64,000 nt of DNA from an uncultured Prevotellaceae bacterium. GTDB taxonomy: Bacteria > Bacteroidota > Bacteroidia > Bacteroidales > Bacteroidaceae. The notes below the pieces were generated by a model. It saw nothing but the letters and a program-made list of their open reading frames with translations. It was not told the DNA's origin and did not search any database. This document shows positions 48,246 to 57,228 of this stretch, in pieces. The position numbers were made by a program, and so were the translations under genes. Within the stretch, counting starts at the first letter, position 1. Every line of letters begins with the position of its first letter. Location of the stretch: positions 1 through 64,000 of the forward strand of contig ONLL01000014.1 of NCBI GenBank assembly GCA_900318685.1, read 5' to 3'.

Positions 48246-49100
48246 ATGAAAAGGACTATTTTAATGTCACTGCTGGCCATCGCCTTCTGTGCCTGCAATG
48301 AGACAAAAAACAACAGCTCGAGCAATGAGGAGAAAAGCGACTCCATCGAGATGCTCACACGCGAGAACGAACAGCTGCGCAACGAAACCGATGACCTGCT
48401 GTCGACGTTGAACGAGATTGAAGAGGGCTTCCGCGAGATCAACGAGGCTCAGGGACGTCTCACCATCGACCGCCGGGGCGAGGGTGCCAATGCCCGTGAG
48501 CGCATCCGCGAGGATATGCAGTACATTCAGGTGACGATGGCCCAGAATGCTGAGCTCATCGAGAAGCTGCGTTCACGTCTGCGTGAGAGCGGAAAGATGA
48601 GCGAGCAGTTGCAGCGCACCATCGACAACTTCACTGCCCAGCTCGAGCAGAAGGCTACCGAGATTCAGCAGCTGCGCGACGAGCTGACCGCCAAGAATAT
48701 ACGCATCGATGAGCTCGACGAGCAGGTGGCCACGCTCAACGAGGACCTTAGCAACCTCCAGGAGCACAGCCAGCAGCAGGATCAGACCATCAGTCAGCAA
48801 GACCGCCGTCTCTATACCGGCTGGTATGCTATCGGAACGAAGAAAGAACTGAAGAATGCCAGCATCCTTAGTGGAGGTGAAGTGCTGCAGAGTACCTTCG
48901 ATGCTTCTTACTTCACGGAGATCGACATTCGCGAGCTCAAGACCATCACACTCAACTACAAGAGTCCTGAGATCCTGACCAACCACCCCGCCAGCTCCTA
49001 CAACCTGGAGAAAATCGAGAAGAACCACTACATCCTGCATATCAACGACTACGATCAGTTCTGGCGCACCAGCAAGTATCTGGTCATTCAGGTGAAGTAG
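48246..49100 (+). CDS. Coiled-coil lipoprotein
   Basis: The 284-aa protein has a lipoprotein signal (MKRTILMSLLAIAFCAC), a long coiled coil (about residues 30-185, heptad-rich QLRNETDDLLSTLNEIEEGF to LSNLQEHSQQQDQTISQQ) and a compact C-terminal beta domain (RRLYTGWYAIGTKKELKNASILSGGEVLQSTF ... NHYILHINDYDQFWRTSKYLVIQVK). I do not know a characterised homologue. It is probably an envelope-anchored rod with a globular tip, and follows rsmI by two bases. Confidence 0.8.
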   Translation: MKRTILMSLLAIAFCACNETKNNSSSNEEKSDSIEMLTRENEQLRNETDDLLSTLNEIEEGFREINEAQGRLTIDRRGEGANARERIREDMQYIQVTMAQNAELIEKLRSRLRESGKMSEQLQRTIDNFTAQLEQKATEIQQLRDELTAKNIRIDELDEQVATLNEDLSNLQEHSQQQDQTISQQDRRLYTGWYAIGTKKELKNASILSGGEVLQSTFDASYFTEIDIRELKTITLNYKSPEILTNHPASSYNLEKIEKNHYILHINDYDQFWRTSKYLVIQVK

Positions 49101-49151
49101 GGCCTCATCGTCAGATACAATTATTCACAAAACAATTATTGACACTAACTT

Positions 49152-51182
49152 ATGAAACTACGACTCTTATCCTGCGCCCTGCTCATGACAGGGGCGCTGA
49201 CCGTTCAGGCACAGCATGTGATGGACGTCAACACCAAGAAGCTGGGTGCTACCGTCCAGTCAACGATGTATGGCCTCTTCTTCGAGGACATTAACTTCGC
49301 CGCTGATGGCGGACTCTATGGCGAGCTTGTGAAAAACCGTTCCTTCGAGTTTGCTCAGCCCTATATGGGATGGCGCGTCTTCGGCAATGTTGAGCTGAAG
49401 GCTGACGGCCCCTTCGAGCGCTGTCCGCACTATGTCGTGCTCAGCGATCCAGGTCATCGTGAGCGTCGCACTGGCCTGCAGAACGAGGGATACTTCGGCA
49501 TCGGCGTCGAGCAGGGCAAGGAATATCGCTTCTCTGTCTGGGCCAAGGCTCCCAGAGGCAATTCGCAGATTCGCGTGCAGCTCATCAACGAGAATGCAAT
49601 GACTGAGCATCAGGAGTTTGTGCAAGAGAAGCTTGATGTCAGCGGCAATGAGTGGAAGCAGTATGAGATCGTGCTCAAGGCTTCGCGTACTGAGTCCAAG
49701 GCTCAGCTGCGCATCTTCCTCAGCAGTCCCAATCCTGTGGCACTCGAGCATATCTCGCTCTTCCCCGTCGATACCTATAAGGGTCGCAAGAACGGCCTTC
49801 GTCGCGACCTTGCTCAGGCACTCGAGGATATGCATCCTGGTGTGTTCCGATTCCCTGGCGGATGCATCGTTGAGGGTACTACGCTCGACACACGCTATCA
49901 GTGGAAGAACACCATCGGACCCGTCGAGAACCGTCCCATCAACCGCAACCGCTGGGAGGATACCTTCGACTATCGTTACTTTGCCGACTACTACCAGAGC
50001 TACGGACTGGGATTCTTTGAGTTCTTCCAGCTCTGCGAGGACATCGGAGCCGAGCCGCTGCCCGTGCTCAGCGTGGGCTTGGCCTGCCAGTTCCAGAACG
50101 GACTCGACGCTCATGCATCAATGGACCAGCTGCAGCCCTTCATCGACGACTGCCTCGACCTGATCGAGTTTGCCAACGGACCTGCTGACTCGAAATGGGG
50201 TAAGAAGCGTGCAGAGATGGGACATCCCGAGCCCTTCAACATGAAGTTCATCGGCGTAGGCAACGAGCAGTGGGACACCCCCTATTACGATCGCCTGAAG
50301 CCCTTCGTCGAGGCTATCCGCGCCAAGTACCCCAACATCAAGATTGTGGGCACCAGCGGCCCCGACAGCGAGGGACAGATGTTTGAGAAAGGATGGGAGG
50401 CTATGCGTGCACAGGGTGCCGACCTCGTCGACGAGCACTTCTATCGTCCAGAGGCTTGGTTCTTGGGCACCAAGGAGGCCAAGCAGCGCTATGGTGAGAA
50501 CTGCGGTGGCTTGCGCTATGAGAGCTACCCACGCAAGGGCCCGAAGGTATTTGCCGGTGAGTATGCTTGTCACGGGCGCGGAAAGAAGTGGAACCACTAT
50601 GAGACGAGTCTCTATGAGGCAGCCTTCATGACCGATCTTGAGCGTAATGCCGACATCGTGGAGATGGCCACCTATGCACCGCTCTTCGCTCACATCGACG
50701 GATGGCAGTGGCGGCCCGATATGATCTGGTACGACAACCTGCGTATGTTTAAGTCGGTGTCATACTACGTGCAGCAGATGTATGCTATGAACAAGGGCAC
50801 GAACGTGCTGTCGCTCACTGCTGCCGACCCAGCCGATGCTAAGGGAAAGAAACGCGTTCCCGTTGGTGGCCAGGAGGGCATGAACGGCCTCTTCGCCTCC
50901 TCTGTCTATGATGCCAATACTGGCGAGGTAATCATCAAGATCGCCAACACCTCGAAGCAGCCTCAGAGCGTGCAGTTCAATCTGTTGGGTATGACTGGAG
51001 AGCGTACCGCTACGACCCTCACCCTCAGTCACAACGGAATGGACGACGAGAACACCCTCGACCAGCCCACCAAGATCACTCCGAAGCCAGGCTCCCTCAC
51101 CTGCCAGGCCGACAAGAAGAACACCGTGCTCACCGACCAGCTCCCCGCTATGTCCTTCCGCCTCTATAAGGTGAAGAAGTAG
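49152..51182 (+). CDS. GH51 alpha-L-arabinofuranosidase, exported
   Basis: The 676-aa protein has the signal peptide MKLRLLSCALLMTGALTVQAQ, a GH51 N-terminal strand (GLFFEDINFAADGGLYGELVKNRSFE), a CBM4-like insert (about residues 80-200), the catalytic barrel with the acid/base Glu in FIGVGNEQWDTPYY (about 370) and the nucleophile Glu in VFAGEYACHG (about 468), and a C-terminal beta domain. It should release arabinofuranose from arabinan, arabinoxylan or pectin side chains. It fits with PL11, GH115 and the rha operon as a pectin/arabinogalactan set. Confidence 0.93.
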   Translation: MKLRLLSCALLMTGALTVQAQHVMDVNTKKLGATVQSTMYGLFFEDINFAADGGLYGELVKNRSFEFAQPYMGWRVFGNVELKADGPFERCPHYVVLSDPGHRERRTGLQNEGYFGIGVEQGKEYRFSVWAKAPRGNSQIRVQLINENAMTEHQEFVQEKLDVSGNEWKQYEIVLKASRTESKAQLRIFLSSPNPVALEHISLFPVDTYKGRKNGLRRDLAQALEDMHPGVFRFPGGCIVEGTTLDTRYQWKNTIGPVENRPINRNRWEDTFDYRYFADYYQSYGLGFFEFFQLCEDIGAEPLPVLSVGLACQFQNGLDAHASMDQLQPFIDDCLDLIEFANGPADSKWGKKRAEMGHPEPFNMKFIGVGNEQWDTPYYDRLKPFVEAIRAKYPNIKIVGTSGPDSEGQMFEKGWEAMRAQGADLVDEHFYRPEAWFLGTKEAKQRYGENCGGLRYESYPRKGPKVFAGEYACHGRGKKWNHYETSLYEAAFMTDLERNADIVEMATYAPLFAHIDGWQWRPDMIWYDNLRMFKSVSYYVQQMYAMNKGTNVLSLTAADPADAKGKKRVPVGGQEGMNGLFASSVYDANTGEVIIKIANTSKQPQSVQFNLLGMTGERTATTLTLSHNGMDDENTLDQPTKITPKPGSLTCQADKKNTVLTDQLPAMSFRLYKVKK

Positions 51183-51192
51183 TGTCATTCTT

Positions 51193-51290
51193 TTGAACGG
51201 CTTAAGAGGGCCTCTTGAACGGTTTAAGAGGCCCTTTTGAACGGTTCAAGACCTCCTTTTGAACGGCTTGAGAACTACTCTTGGGCCGTT
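51193..51290 (+). repeat. 22-bp-period array, TTGAACGG type
   Basis: TTGAACGG starts at 51193, 51215, 51237 and 51259, with a degenerate TTGGGCCG at 51281, exactly 22 bases apart. Unit remainders (CTTAAGAGG, TTTAAGAGG, TTCAAGACC, CTTGAGAAC) are related. Confidence 0.93.
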
Positions 51291-51414
51291 CACGTTTTAA
51301 TATGCCATATACTCACTTTTGTTCGCCGCGGGTTCCTTTTCGCGCGTACAATATTTAAACTTTCATAAAAAGGGTCCAAATCACCCCTTTCCTGCAAAAA
51401 TAAACTATCCACCT

Positions 51415-51446
51415 TTTGCTCAGTTTCCGAAAATGTAGTAACTTTG
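51415..51446 (+). promoter_or_regulatory. Promoter of the 1087-aa protein gene
   Basis: TTTG at 51415-51418, 20-base spacer, TAACTTTG at 51439-51446. Confidence 0.87.
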
Positions 51447-51492
51447 CACCCAATTAATTAACTACAACAATTTTAACTTAAATTTTTAATTT

Positions 51493-54400
51493 ATGAGAAA
51501 ACTAAAACTCTTATTCGCAGTGGCCGCACTCGCAATGGGTGGGGTCTGTACTGTTAATGCACAGACTGATGGTGAGTACTATCTTTACGATTCAACCGCT
51601 AAAGTCTTTCTCACAAGAGGTGCCAGCTATGGTACTGAAGGTTCTGCCGACAAGTATGGTATCCCAGTTATCTGGAACTCTACTGACGGAACCATTCGTT
51701 TTAAGGACTGGTCTGATACCGGTTTATTCAAGACAGAAACTGCTGCTATCTTTACTGATGGAACTGCAGGAAAATGGGCTTTTGAAGCAGTGACAGGCGG
51801 TTACCTTCTGAAATATGTAGAAGATGGTGCTTATGTACGCCATTCCGATGGCGGATGGGGTAAATACCTTAACTTTGTCACAGATGCCTCAGAAGCAACA
51901 GTCTGGACTTTTATGAGTAAGGCAGAGCACGATGCCCTGATTGCCACTTATGTTAATAACAATTATGATAATGTTATCAACAGTGCAGGTCTAAGCACTA
52001 CCTCATCAGATTTCATTTCATATCTTTCAGCAAATTATGCTGCAAAAGACATGACCTCTAAAGTCGCTACTGCAAGGTTTGCAGGAAACGTTGGAGGATG
52101 GACATGGACTGCAAGGAACAGAACTCATGATGGTCAGCCTGCTTATGGAACTGATTTTGTCGAATTTTTCCAAACGACAGGTGTTATTTCACAGACTGTG
52201 ACAGGCCTTGATAAAGGTGTTTACAAAGTGACCGTCAATGGTTTTGAAAGAAGTAAAGATTACGCCTCATGCAATACTCTTGGTGCCGACGGTTATGAAA
52301 TTGTTGCAGCTTATATGGCAGCAAATAGCGAACAGGTCGCCTTCAAATCGTGGTATAGTGAAAAGGAAGGGACAAATAACCCTGACAACACAGCACAAGC
52401 TGTAGCCGCTTTTAACAATGACAAGTACAAGAACGAACTCTATACATATGTAGGTGAGGATGGGAAACTTGATTTATCAGTAGTTATTCCTATGTTCGCA
52501 TGGGGACATTGGGTTCTGTTCAATAATGTGACACTGACTTATTATTCTGATGCTGTGTCTGAAGAAGACGCTTCCGCTCTGCTGGAAAAGGCTGCCACTT
52601 ATCTCAGCAAGCCTATGCTTGGCACATTCGCATCAGCTATCGAGTCAGCTAAGACTGCATTTGAAGCATCCAAGACCATTGCCAACTACAATGCACTTAA
52701 GTCTGCTCTTGACAACTCAGAAACTTCTATTGAGTCGTATGCCAGTGCTAAGAATGTTCTTGATCTGGTGACTGCTCAGTTAGAGAATACCAATCTTTAC
52801 ACTGCTGCTGCTCTTGAGGCAAATTACACGACCTACAAGACGAAGTATGACAACCGCACCCTGACCAATGCAGAGGCCAATTCGCTAGTGTTCTGTAACC
52901 GTCGCGGTGGTTTATGGCCTGCCATAGCACTTTCCACATGGGCTATTGATGGCACTTCTGTCCTAAGTGGAGATGAGGTTATCTATATCAACAACTGGTC
53001 GACTGAAGGTAACACCGATAACTCTGGCATGACAACTCCCTTTGTAGAGTATTGGGTGACCGACGCAAATGCTGTTGCCGCAAGAACATTTACCAGTACT
53101 GTCGAGGGTCTGACGGCCGAGAAGATGTATAAGGTGACTGCACTGGTGCGTGTGCGCCAGCAGAACAGCCAGACGAAGGCTGATGACGATGTGACTATCC
53201 AAGTAGGTGAAGGTAATGTTGTGAATGCTGCCAACGGTACGCTGACCAACACTTCGTATTTCTTCAAGACCGTTGAGGCTGTAGGTGCTGCTGATGCTGA
53301 TGGCAAGCTCGTCATAAAAATTGTCGTCAAGGATGGCAATCACATCAGCTGGTTGGCCTTCAAGGACGTGAACTATGTTGAGTTCTCTGGTGCTACTAAT
53401 GCCGAGAAGCAGGCTCTCGCTAACGCCATCACTGCTGCTGAAGCTAAGACACTTGGCTTTGAGAAGGATGAATTTGCTCCTTATAACAACGTAGCAGCTC
53501 TTGAGGCTTTGGCTGCTGCTAAAGATATTGATACAAATATTGCTACTAGTGCTGCTGTCGTTGAAGCTACTACTGCTCTGACGAATGCCACATGGACGGC
53601 CAATACCGCTGAGGTGAACGCTATCTGTGGTGGTGACTTTACACAGTACGAGACAGTTGGTGGTCAGGATCTTCCTTACGGTTGGAATCTATACAATACT
53701 GGTAACAATTCCCGTATCATGGGTGGCACAGAGGGCACAAGTAATACTGGTCTATCTGCAACCACCTCTGGTAAGGCTCTGCTCATGAAGTTCAATGCCA
53801 CTTATGGCGAGAGCGTGGGTTACACCATGCCGCTGAAGGCTGGTAAGATTTACAAGATTACCTTCAAGTATGGTGGGTGGGGTAATACTCCTAATACCAT
53901 TGTCAGTCTGACCGACCCCAGTAATGCTGCCATCACGCTGGCTCCTAACTTCAAGCCTGCTACAAATGATGCTAACAGTAATGCAGCTGACTGGTATGAC
54001 TATACTGGCTATTTCGTTGCCACCACTTCTGGTGACTATAAGCTTCATTTCAATAAGGTGGAAAGTGGTCAGCAGCAGATTGTCATCGCCGACATCGACC
54101 TGCGCACTGCTGAAGCTATCGAGTTTGCCGACGGCTCTGTTCCCACTTACGCCCCCGGTACCTATCCCAGCGTGAAGATCACTCGTTCGATGGAGGCTGG
54201 CCGTTGGTATACTGCAATTTATCCGTTTGCAATTGAAGACATAGACAAGATGGCTGAACTGAAGGGCTATAACTCTGAGACGGGTGCTCTGTCGTTCAAG
54301 TCGATTACTGCCAGCGTGGCTAACAAACCTTTCCTAATGCGTTCTGAGACAGCAAAGACAGCTATCGAGCTGACGAATGTCGATGTTACTGCTGCAGTCG

Positions 54401-54756
54401 CTACCGATGCTTCGGCTGAGGGGAATGCAGTTATGAAGGGCGTGTATGCTACCACGAATATCAACAGCACCGATGAGTCGACATTCTACGTGATGAGCAA
54501 CAACACCATCTATCCTGTCAGCAAAGATGATGAGAGCAAGGCTGCTATCATCAATCCTTACCGTGGCTATATCCAGGTGACGCCTGCAACTTCTCCTGTC
54601 CGTGGATACACAGTTGATGGCGAGGAGACCGCAATTGAGGGCATGGAAATTGTTCAGATGGAGAATGGCAGTGTCTACAACTTGAATGGTCAGCGTGTTG
54701 AGAATGCTCAGAAGGGGCTCTACATAGTGAATGGCAAAAAGGTCCTGGTGAAGTAA
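51493..54756 (+). CDS. Large secreted multidomain protein with T9SS-like C-terminus
   Basis: This 1087-aa protein has a signal peptide (MRKLKLLFAVAALAMGGVCTVNAQ). A first domain (GEYYLYDSTAKVFLTRGASYG) resembles beta-trefoil-like repeats of Prevotella secreted proteins. Then come two carbohydrate-binding-like beta domains with intervening helical FIVAR-like segments (EEDASALLEKAATYL, NAEKQALANAITAAEAKTLGF), and a final NLNGQRVENAQKGLYIVNGKKVLVK tail resembling type IX sorting signals. No enzyme motif is seen. Adhesion to host or plant glycans is possible but inferred. Its AT-rich start and Thr/Ala-rich composition differ from its neighbours. A 55-aa gene follows. Confidence 0.75.
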   Translation: MRKLKLLFAVAALAMGGVCTVNAQTDGEYYLYDSTAKVFLTRGASYGTEGSADKYGIPVIWNSTDGTIRFKDWSDTGLFKTETAAIFTDGTAGKWAFEAVTGGYLLKYVEDGAYVRHSDGGWGKYLNFVTDASEATVWTFMSKAEHDALIATYVNNNYDNVINSAGLSTTSSDFISYLSANYAAKDMTSKVATARFAGNVGGWTWTARNRTHDGQPAYGTDFVEFFQTTGVISQTVTGLDKGVYKVTVNGFERSKDYASCNTLGADGYEIVAAYMAANSEQVAFKSWYSEKEGTNNPDNTAQAVAAFNNDKYKNELYTYVGEDGKLDLSVVIPMFAWGHWVLFNNVTLTYYSDAVSEEDASALLEKAATYLSKPMLGTFASAIESAKTAFEASKTIANYNALKSALDNSETSIESYASAKNVLDLVTAQLENTNLYTAAALEANYTTYKTKYDNRTLTNAEANSLVFCNRRGGLWPAIALSTWAIDGTSVLSGDEVIYINNWSTEGNTDNSGMTTPFVEYWVTDANAVAARTFTSTVEGLTAEKMYKVTALVRVRQQNSQTKADDDVTIQVGEGNVVNAANGTLTNTSYFFKTVEAVGAADADGKLVIKIVVKDGNHISWLAFKDVNYVEFSGATNAEKQALANAITAAEAKTLGFEKDEFAPYNNVAALEALAAAKDIDTNIATSAAVVEATTALTNATWTANTAEVNAICGGDFTQYETVGGQDLPYGWNLYNTGNNSRIMGGTEGTSNTGLSATTSGKALLMKFNATYGESVGYTMPLKAGKIYKITFKYGGWGNTPNTIVSLTDPSNAAITLAPNFKPATNDANSNAADWYDYTGYFVATTSGDYKLHFNKVESGQQQIVIADIDLRTAEAIEFADGSVPTYAPGTYPSVKITRSMEAGRWYTAIYPFAIEDIDKMAELKGYNSETGALSFKSITASVANKPFLMRSETAKTAIELTNVDVTAAVATDASAEGNAVMKGVYATTNINSTDESTFYVMSNNTIYPVSKDDESKAAIINPYRGYIQVTPATSPVRGYTVDGEETAIEGMEIVQMENGSVYNLNGQRVENAQKGLYIVNGKKVLVK

Positions 54757-54799
54757 TTTACCTCGGGCTGATAATAGTAACATTATTAAAAGAAAAGTC

Positions 54800-54967
54800 A
54801 TGAAGAAAGAATATATGAAGCCAACGACCACTTTGGTCGACGTGAAAAGTCAGGCAATGATTTGTGTCTCTGGACTTGACGGCGTTACTCAGAGCACAGA
54901 AGAATTTGGTGGCGGTACATCCGATTCCCGTGGTGGCTCCATTTGGGATGATGATGACGAATGGTAG
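54800..54967 (+). CDS. Small acidic peptide, 55 aa
   Basis: The frame begins MKKEYMKPTTTLVDVKSQAM, then ICVSGLDGV, a Gly/Ser-rich GGGTSDSRGGS and the end WDDDDEW. It has no signal peptide by eye and one Cys. AAAAGAAAAG precedes the ATG, and it lies 43 bases after the 1087-aa gene, probably on the same transcript. I recall many unannotated Prevotella peptides with an MKKxYxKP start and a Gly-rich or acidic WDDD end. Function unknown; a peptide precursor is one possibility, though no modifying enzyme is nearby. Confidence 0.65.
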   Translation: MKKEYMKPTTTLVDVKSQAMICVSGLDGVTQSTEEFGGGTSDSRGGSIWDDDDEW

Positions 54968-55009
54968 AAAAATCCTTTCGTGAGCATAATTAGATAATCT
55001 ATAAGCAGG

Positions 55010-55040
55010 TCAGGGCGCATCCGTTGTTGGTGCGCCCTGA
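55010..55040 (+). terminator. Hairpin after the small peptide gene
   Basis: TCAGGGCGCA pairs perfectly with TGCGCCCTGA; the T tract after it is weak, so it is a terminator or an mRNA-end stabiliser. Confidence 0.6.
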
Positions 55041-55076
55041 TTGCGTTGATTGGGGAGGTTCGAGAGGAAGGACTCG

Positions 55077-55186
55077 CTTATCCGCGATGAGCATCTCGTC
55101 CGTCCGTAACGAGCGTGCGCTCCGTCCGTAAAGAGCGTGCGCTCCGTCCGCAACGAGCGATCGGTCCGTCCGCAACGAGTGGGACG
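55077..55186 (-). repeat. 22-bp-period array, GCGGACGGA type (inverted copy)
   Basis: TCCGTCCG(T/C)AA starts at 55099, 55121, 55143 and 55165, exactly 22 bases apart, with a degenerate unit at 55077. Its reverse complement is the TT(G/A)CGGACGGA unit of 36950-37029, and both arrays end in a CGCGGA..AGCGA unit. Confidence 0.92.
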
Positions 55187-55268
55187 CTCGTACGTGGTGG
55201 GCTGGATGGGGGGATAAATGATGGGGGCAAGGGCTGATGTGAATGATGACCATTTTTCACCGCAAAGA

Positions 55269-55300
55269 TTTGGCGGAATGAGAAATATGTTGTATCTTTG
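55269..55300 (+). promoter_or_regulatory. Pullulanase promoter
   Basis: TTTG at 55269-55272, 20-base spacer, TATCTTTG at 55293-55300. Confidence 0.87.
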
Positions 55301-55327
55301 CAAACGAACAAATCAATTAACTAACCA

Positions 55328-57202
55328 ATGAAGCGATTATTGATGGCTGGAATGGTGGCTCTGGTGATGGGCTGCGAAGGAGGAAAGCAGGACACAGCGT
55401 TCTGCTTCGACGAGATGACATACTCGCCTAGCGAGACGGTGTTCAAACTGTTTGCTCCCAAGGATGCGAAGTGCTATGTCAGGGTGGGGGTGGACCGCCT
55501 GGCCATGACGCTGAAGGACAGTATCTGGACGGTTACTGCTAAGGGCGACCGTAAGGGGCAGCCGTATGTGTTTGTGGTCAACGGACAGGAGTCGCCGGGT
55601 GTCTTCGCCAAGGCTGTGACGATTAACGGCAAGGCGGGCGTGGTGGTCGACATGAAGGATGCCGACCCTGAAGGCTGGGCCGAGGACAAGGGGGCGCGTC
55701 AGGAGCGCGAGGCCGACTGGGTGGTCTATGAGATGCATCATCGCGACTTCTCCATCAACCGTCCTGATGCTGTGTACAAAGGAAAATTCCTGGCGCTGAC
55801 GGAGCCGTGGGCCATCAGTCACCTGCAGGAGCTGGGCGTCAACGCTGTGCATATCCTGCCGAGCTACGACTATGGGTCGGTGGACGAGCTCCAACTGCAA
55901 AAGCCGCAATACAACTGGGGCTATGACCCTGTGAACTACAATGTGCCTGAGGGCTCCTATTCGACTGATCCTGCCGATCCTCTCTGCCGCATCCGCGAGT
56001 TCAAGCAGATGGTGCAGGCTCTGCATCGGGCGGGCATCGGCGTGGTGCTCGACGTGGTGTACAACCATACCTACGACAAGGAGCATTCCAACTTCCAGCG
56101 CACCTATCCTGAGTACTACTATCGTGGCGACTCCAACGGCTCTGGCTGTGGCAATGAGACGGCCTCGGAACAGCCCATGATGCGACGGTTTATGATTGAG
56201 AGCGTGAAGTACTGGATCAACGAGTATCACATCGACGGCTTCCGCTTCGACCTGATGGGTTGTCACGACATTGAGACGATGAACGAGATCCGTGCGGCTG
56301 TGGATGCCATCGACCCACACATCTTTATATATGGTGAGGGATGGAGCGCAGGCCAGTGTGCACTGCCAACGGAGCAGCTGGGCGTGAAGGCCAACATCCG
56401 TCAGATGCCTCGCATCGCTGCCTTCAGCGACGACATGCGCGATGCCCTGCGTGGTCCCTTCAGCGACGATACCAAGGGTGCTTTCCTGGCTGGTATCCCT
56501 GGCGAAGAGATGAGTCTGATGGCTGGCATCGCAGGTATGGTGGAACATCCGCAGGTGGATTACACCAAGGTGAACTACAGCGACGAGCCCTATGCTCTGG
56601 AACCTACGCAGATGATGGCTTATGTGAGCTGTCACGATGACATGTGTCTGGTCGACCGTCTCAAGGCCAGCATTCCTGGTCTCACGGAGACTGGTTTGCT
56701 GCGTCTCGATATGTTGGCACAGACGGCAGTGTTCACTTCGCAGGGTGTGCCCTTCATGCTCAGTGGCGAGGAACTGCTGCGTACGAAGCAGGGCGTGCAC
56801 AACTCGTTTGAGTCGCCTGATTCCATCAACCAGCTCGACTGGACCAACAAGGATCGCTATCCTCAGCTGTTTGAGTACTACAAGCGTCTGATAGCCCTGC
56901 GTAAGGCTCATCCTGCCTTCCGTTTGGGCGAGGCCGAACAGGTCAGACAGCATCTGAAGTTCATGGAGCCGAAGGACTGTCTGGTGGGCTTCACACTCAC
57001 CGATGTCCCTGGCGACAGCTGGCAGAACATCGTCGTCGTGCTCAATGCCAACAAGAAAGCCGTGAAGGTGGAGGTGCCTGAAGGACAGTATACTGTGGTC
57101 TGCCGTGACGGACAGATCAATGAGCAGGGCCTCGGACAGGTCAGCGGATCAGAGGTGAGCGTGGGTGCTCAGTCGGCCCTGATAATGGTGAAGGATAAAT
57201 AA
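55328..57202 (+). CDS. pulA: Type I pullulanase, GH13 lipoprotein
   Basis: The 624-aa protein has a lipobox (LVMGC), an N-terminal CBM48-like domain and the GH13 barrel: YNWGYDPVNYNVPEGSYS (pullulanase signature), DVVYNHTY (region I), GFRFDLMG (nucleophile Asp), YGEGW (acid Glu) and VSCHDDM (region IV). It debranches alpha-1,6 links in pullulan, starch or glycogen fragments, probably at the cell surface or in the periplasm. PL11 follows after 26 bases, so the two enzymes share a transcript despite different substrates. Confidence 0.93.
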   Translation: MKRLLMAGMVALVMGCEGGKQDTAFCFDEMTYSPSETVFKLFAPKDAKCYVRVGVDRLAMTLKDSIWTVTAKGDRKGQPYVFVVNGQESPGVFAKAVTINGKAGVVVDMKDADPEGWAEDKGARQEREADWVVYEMHHRDFSINRPDAVYKGKFLALTEPWAISHLQELGVNAVHILPSYDYGSVDELQLQKPQYNWGYDPVNYNVPEGSYSTDPADPLCRIREFKQMVQALHRAGIGVVLDVVYNHTYDKEHSNFQRTYPEYYYRGDSNGSGCGNETASEQPMMRRFMIESVKYWINEYHIDGFRFDLMGCHDIETMNEIRAAVDAIDPHIFIYGEGWSAGQCALPTEQLGVKANIRQMPRIAAFSDDMRDALRGPFSDDTKGAFLAGIPGEEMSLMAGIAGMVEHPQVDYTKVNYSDEPYALEPTQMMAYVSCHDDMCLVDRLKASIPGLTETGLLRLDMLAQTAVFTSQGVPFMLSGEELLRTKQGVHNSFESPDSINQLDWTNKDRYPQLFEYYKRLIALRKAHPAFRLGEAEQVRQHLKFMEPKDCLVGFTLTDVPGDSWQNIVVVLNANKKAVKVEVPEGQYTVVCRDGQINEQGLGQVSGSEVSVGAQSALIMVKDK

Positions 57203-57228
57203 TCAAACTACAAGACAACTAACAACTT

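Larger units (their letters stand above)
51183..51492. other. Gap after GH51: 22-bp array and promoter
   Basis: The gap holds a 22-bp-period array (51193-51290), no evident small gene, and the promoter at 51415-51446. Confidence 0.8.
54968..55327. other. Gap before pullulanase: hairpin, 22-bp array, promoter
   Basis: It holds a 10-bp-stem hairpin (55010-55040, TCAGGGCGCA/TGCGCCCTGA), an array of GCGGACGGA type (55077-55186) and the promoter at 55269-55300. No gene is supported. Confidence 0.8.

Noticed and set aside
55337-56953. 538-codon open frame antisense to the pullulanase gene
   Set aside because: It is a composition shadow of a GC-rich, strongly biased gene. The pullulanase has all GH13 motifs; the antisense product is His/Leu/Ala-rich with no recognisable domain.
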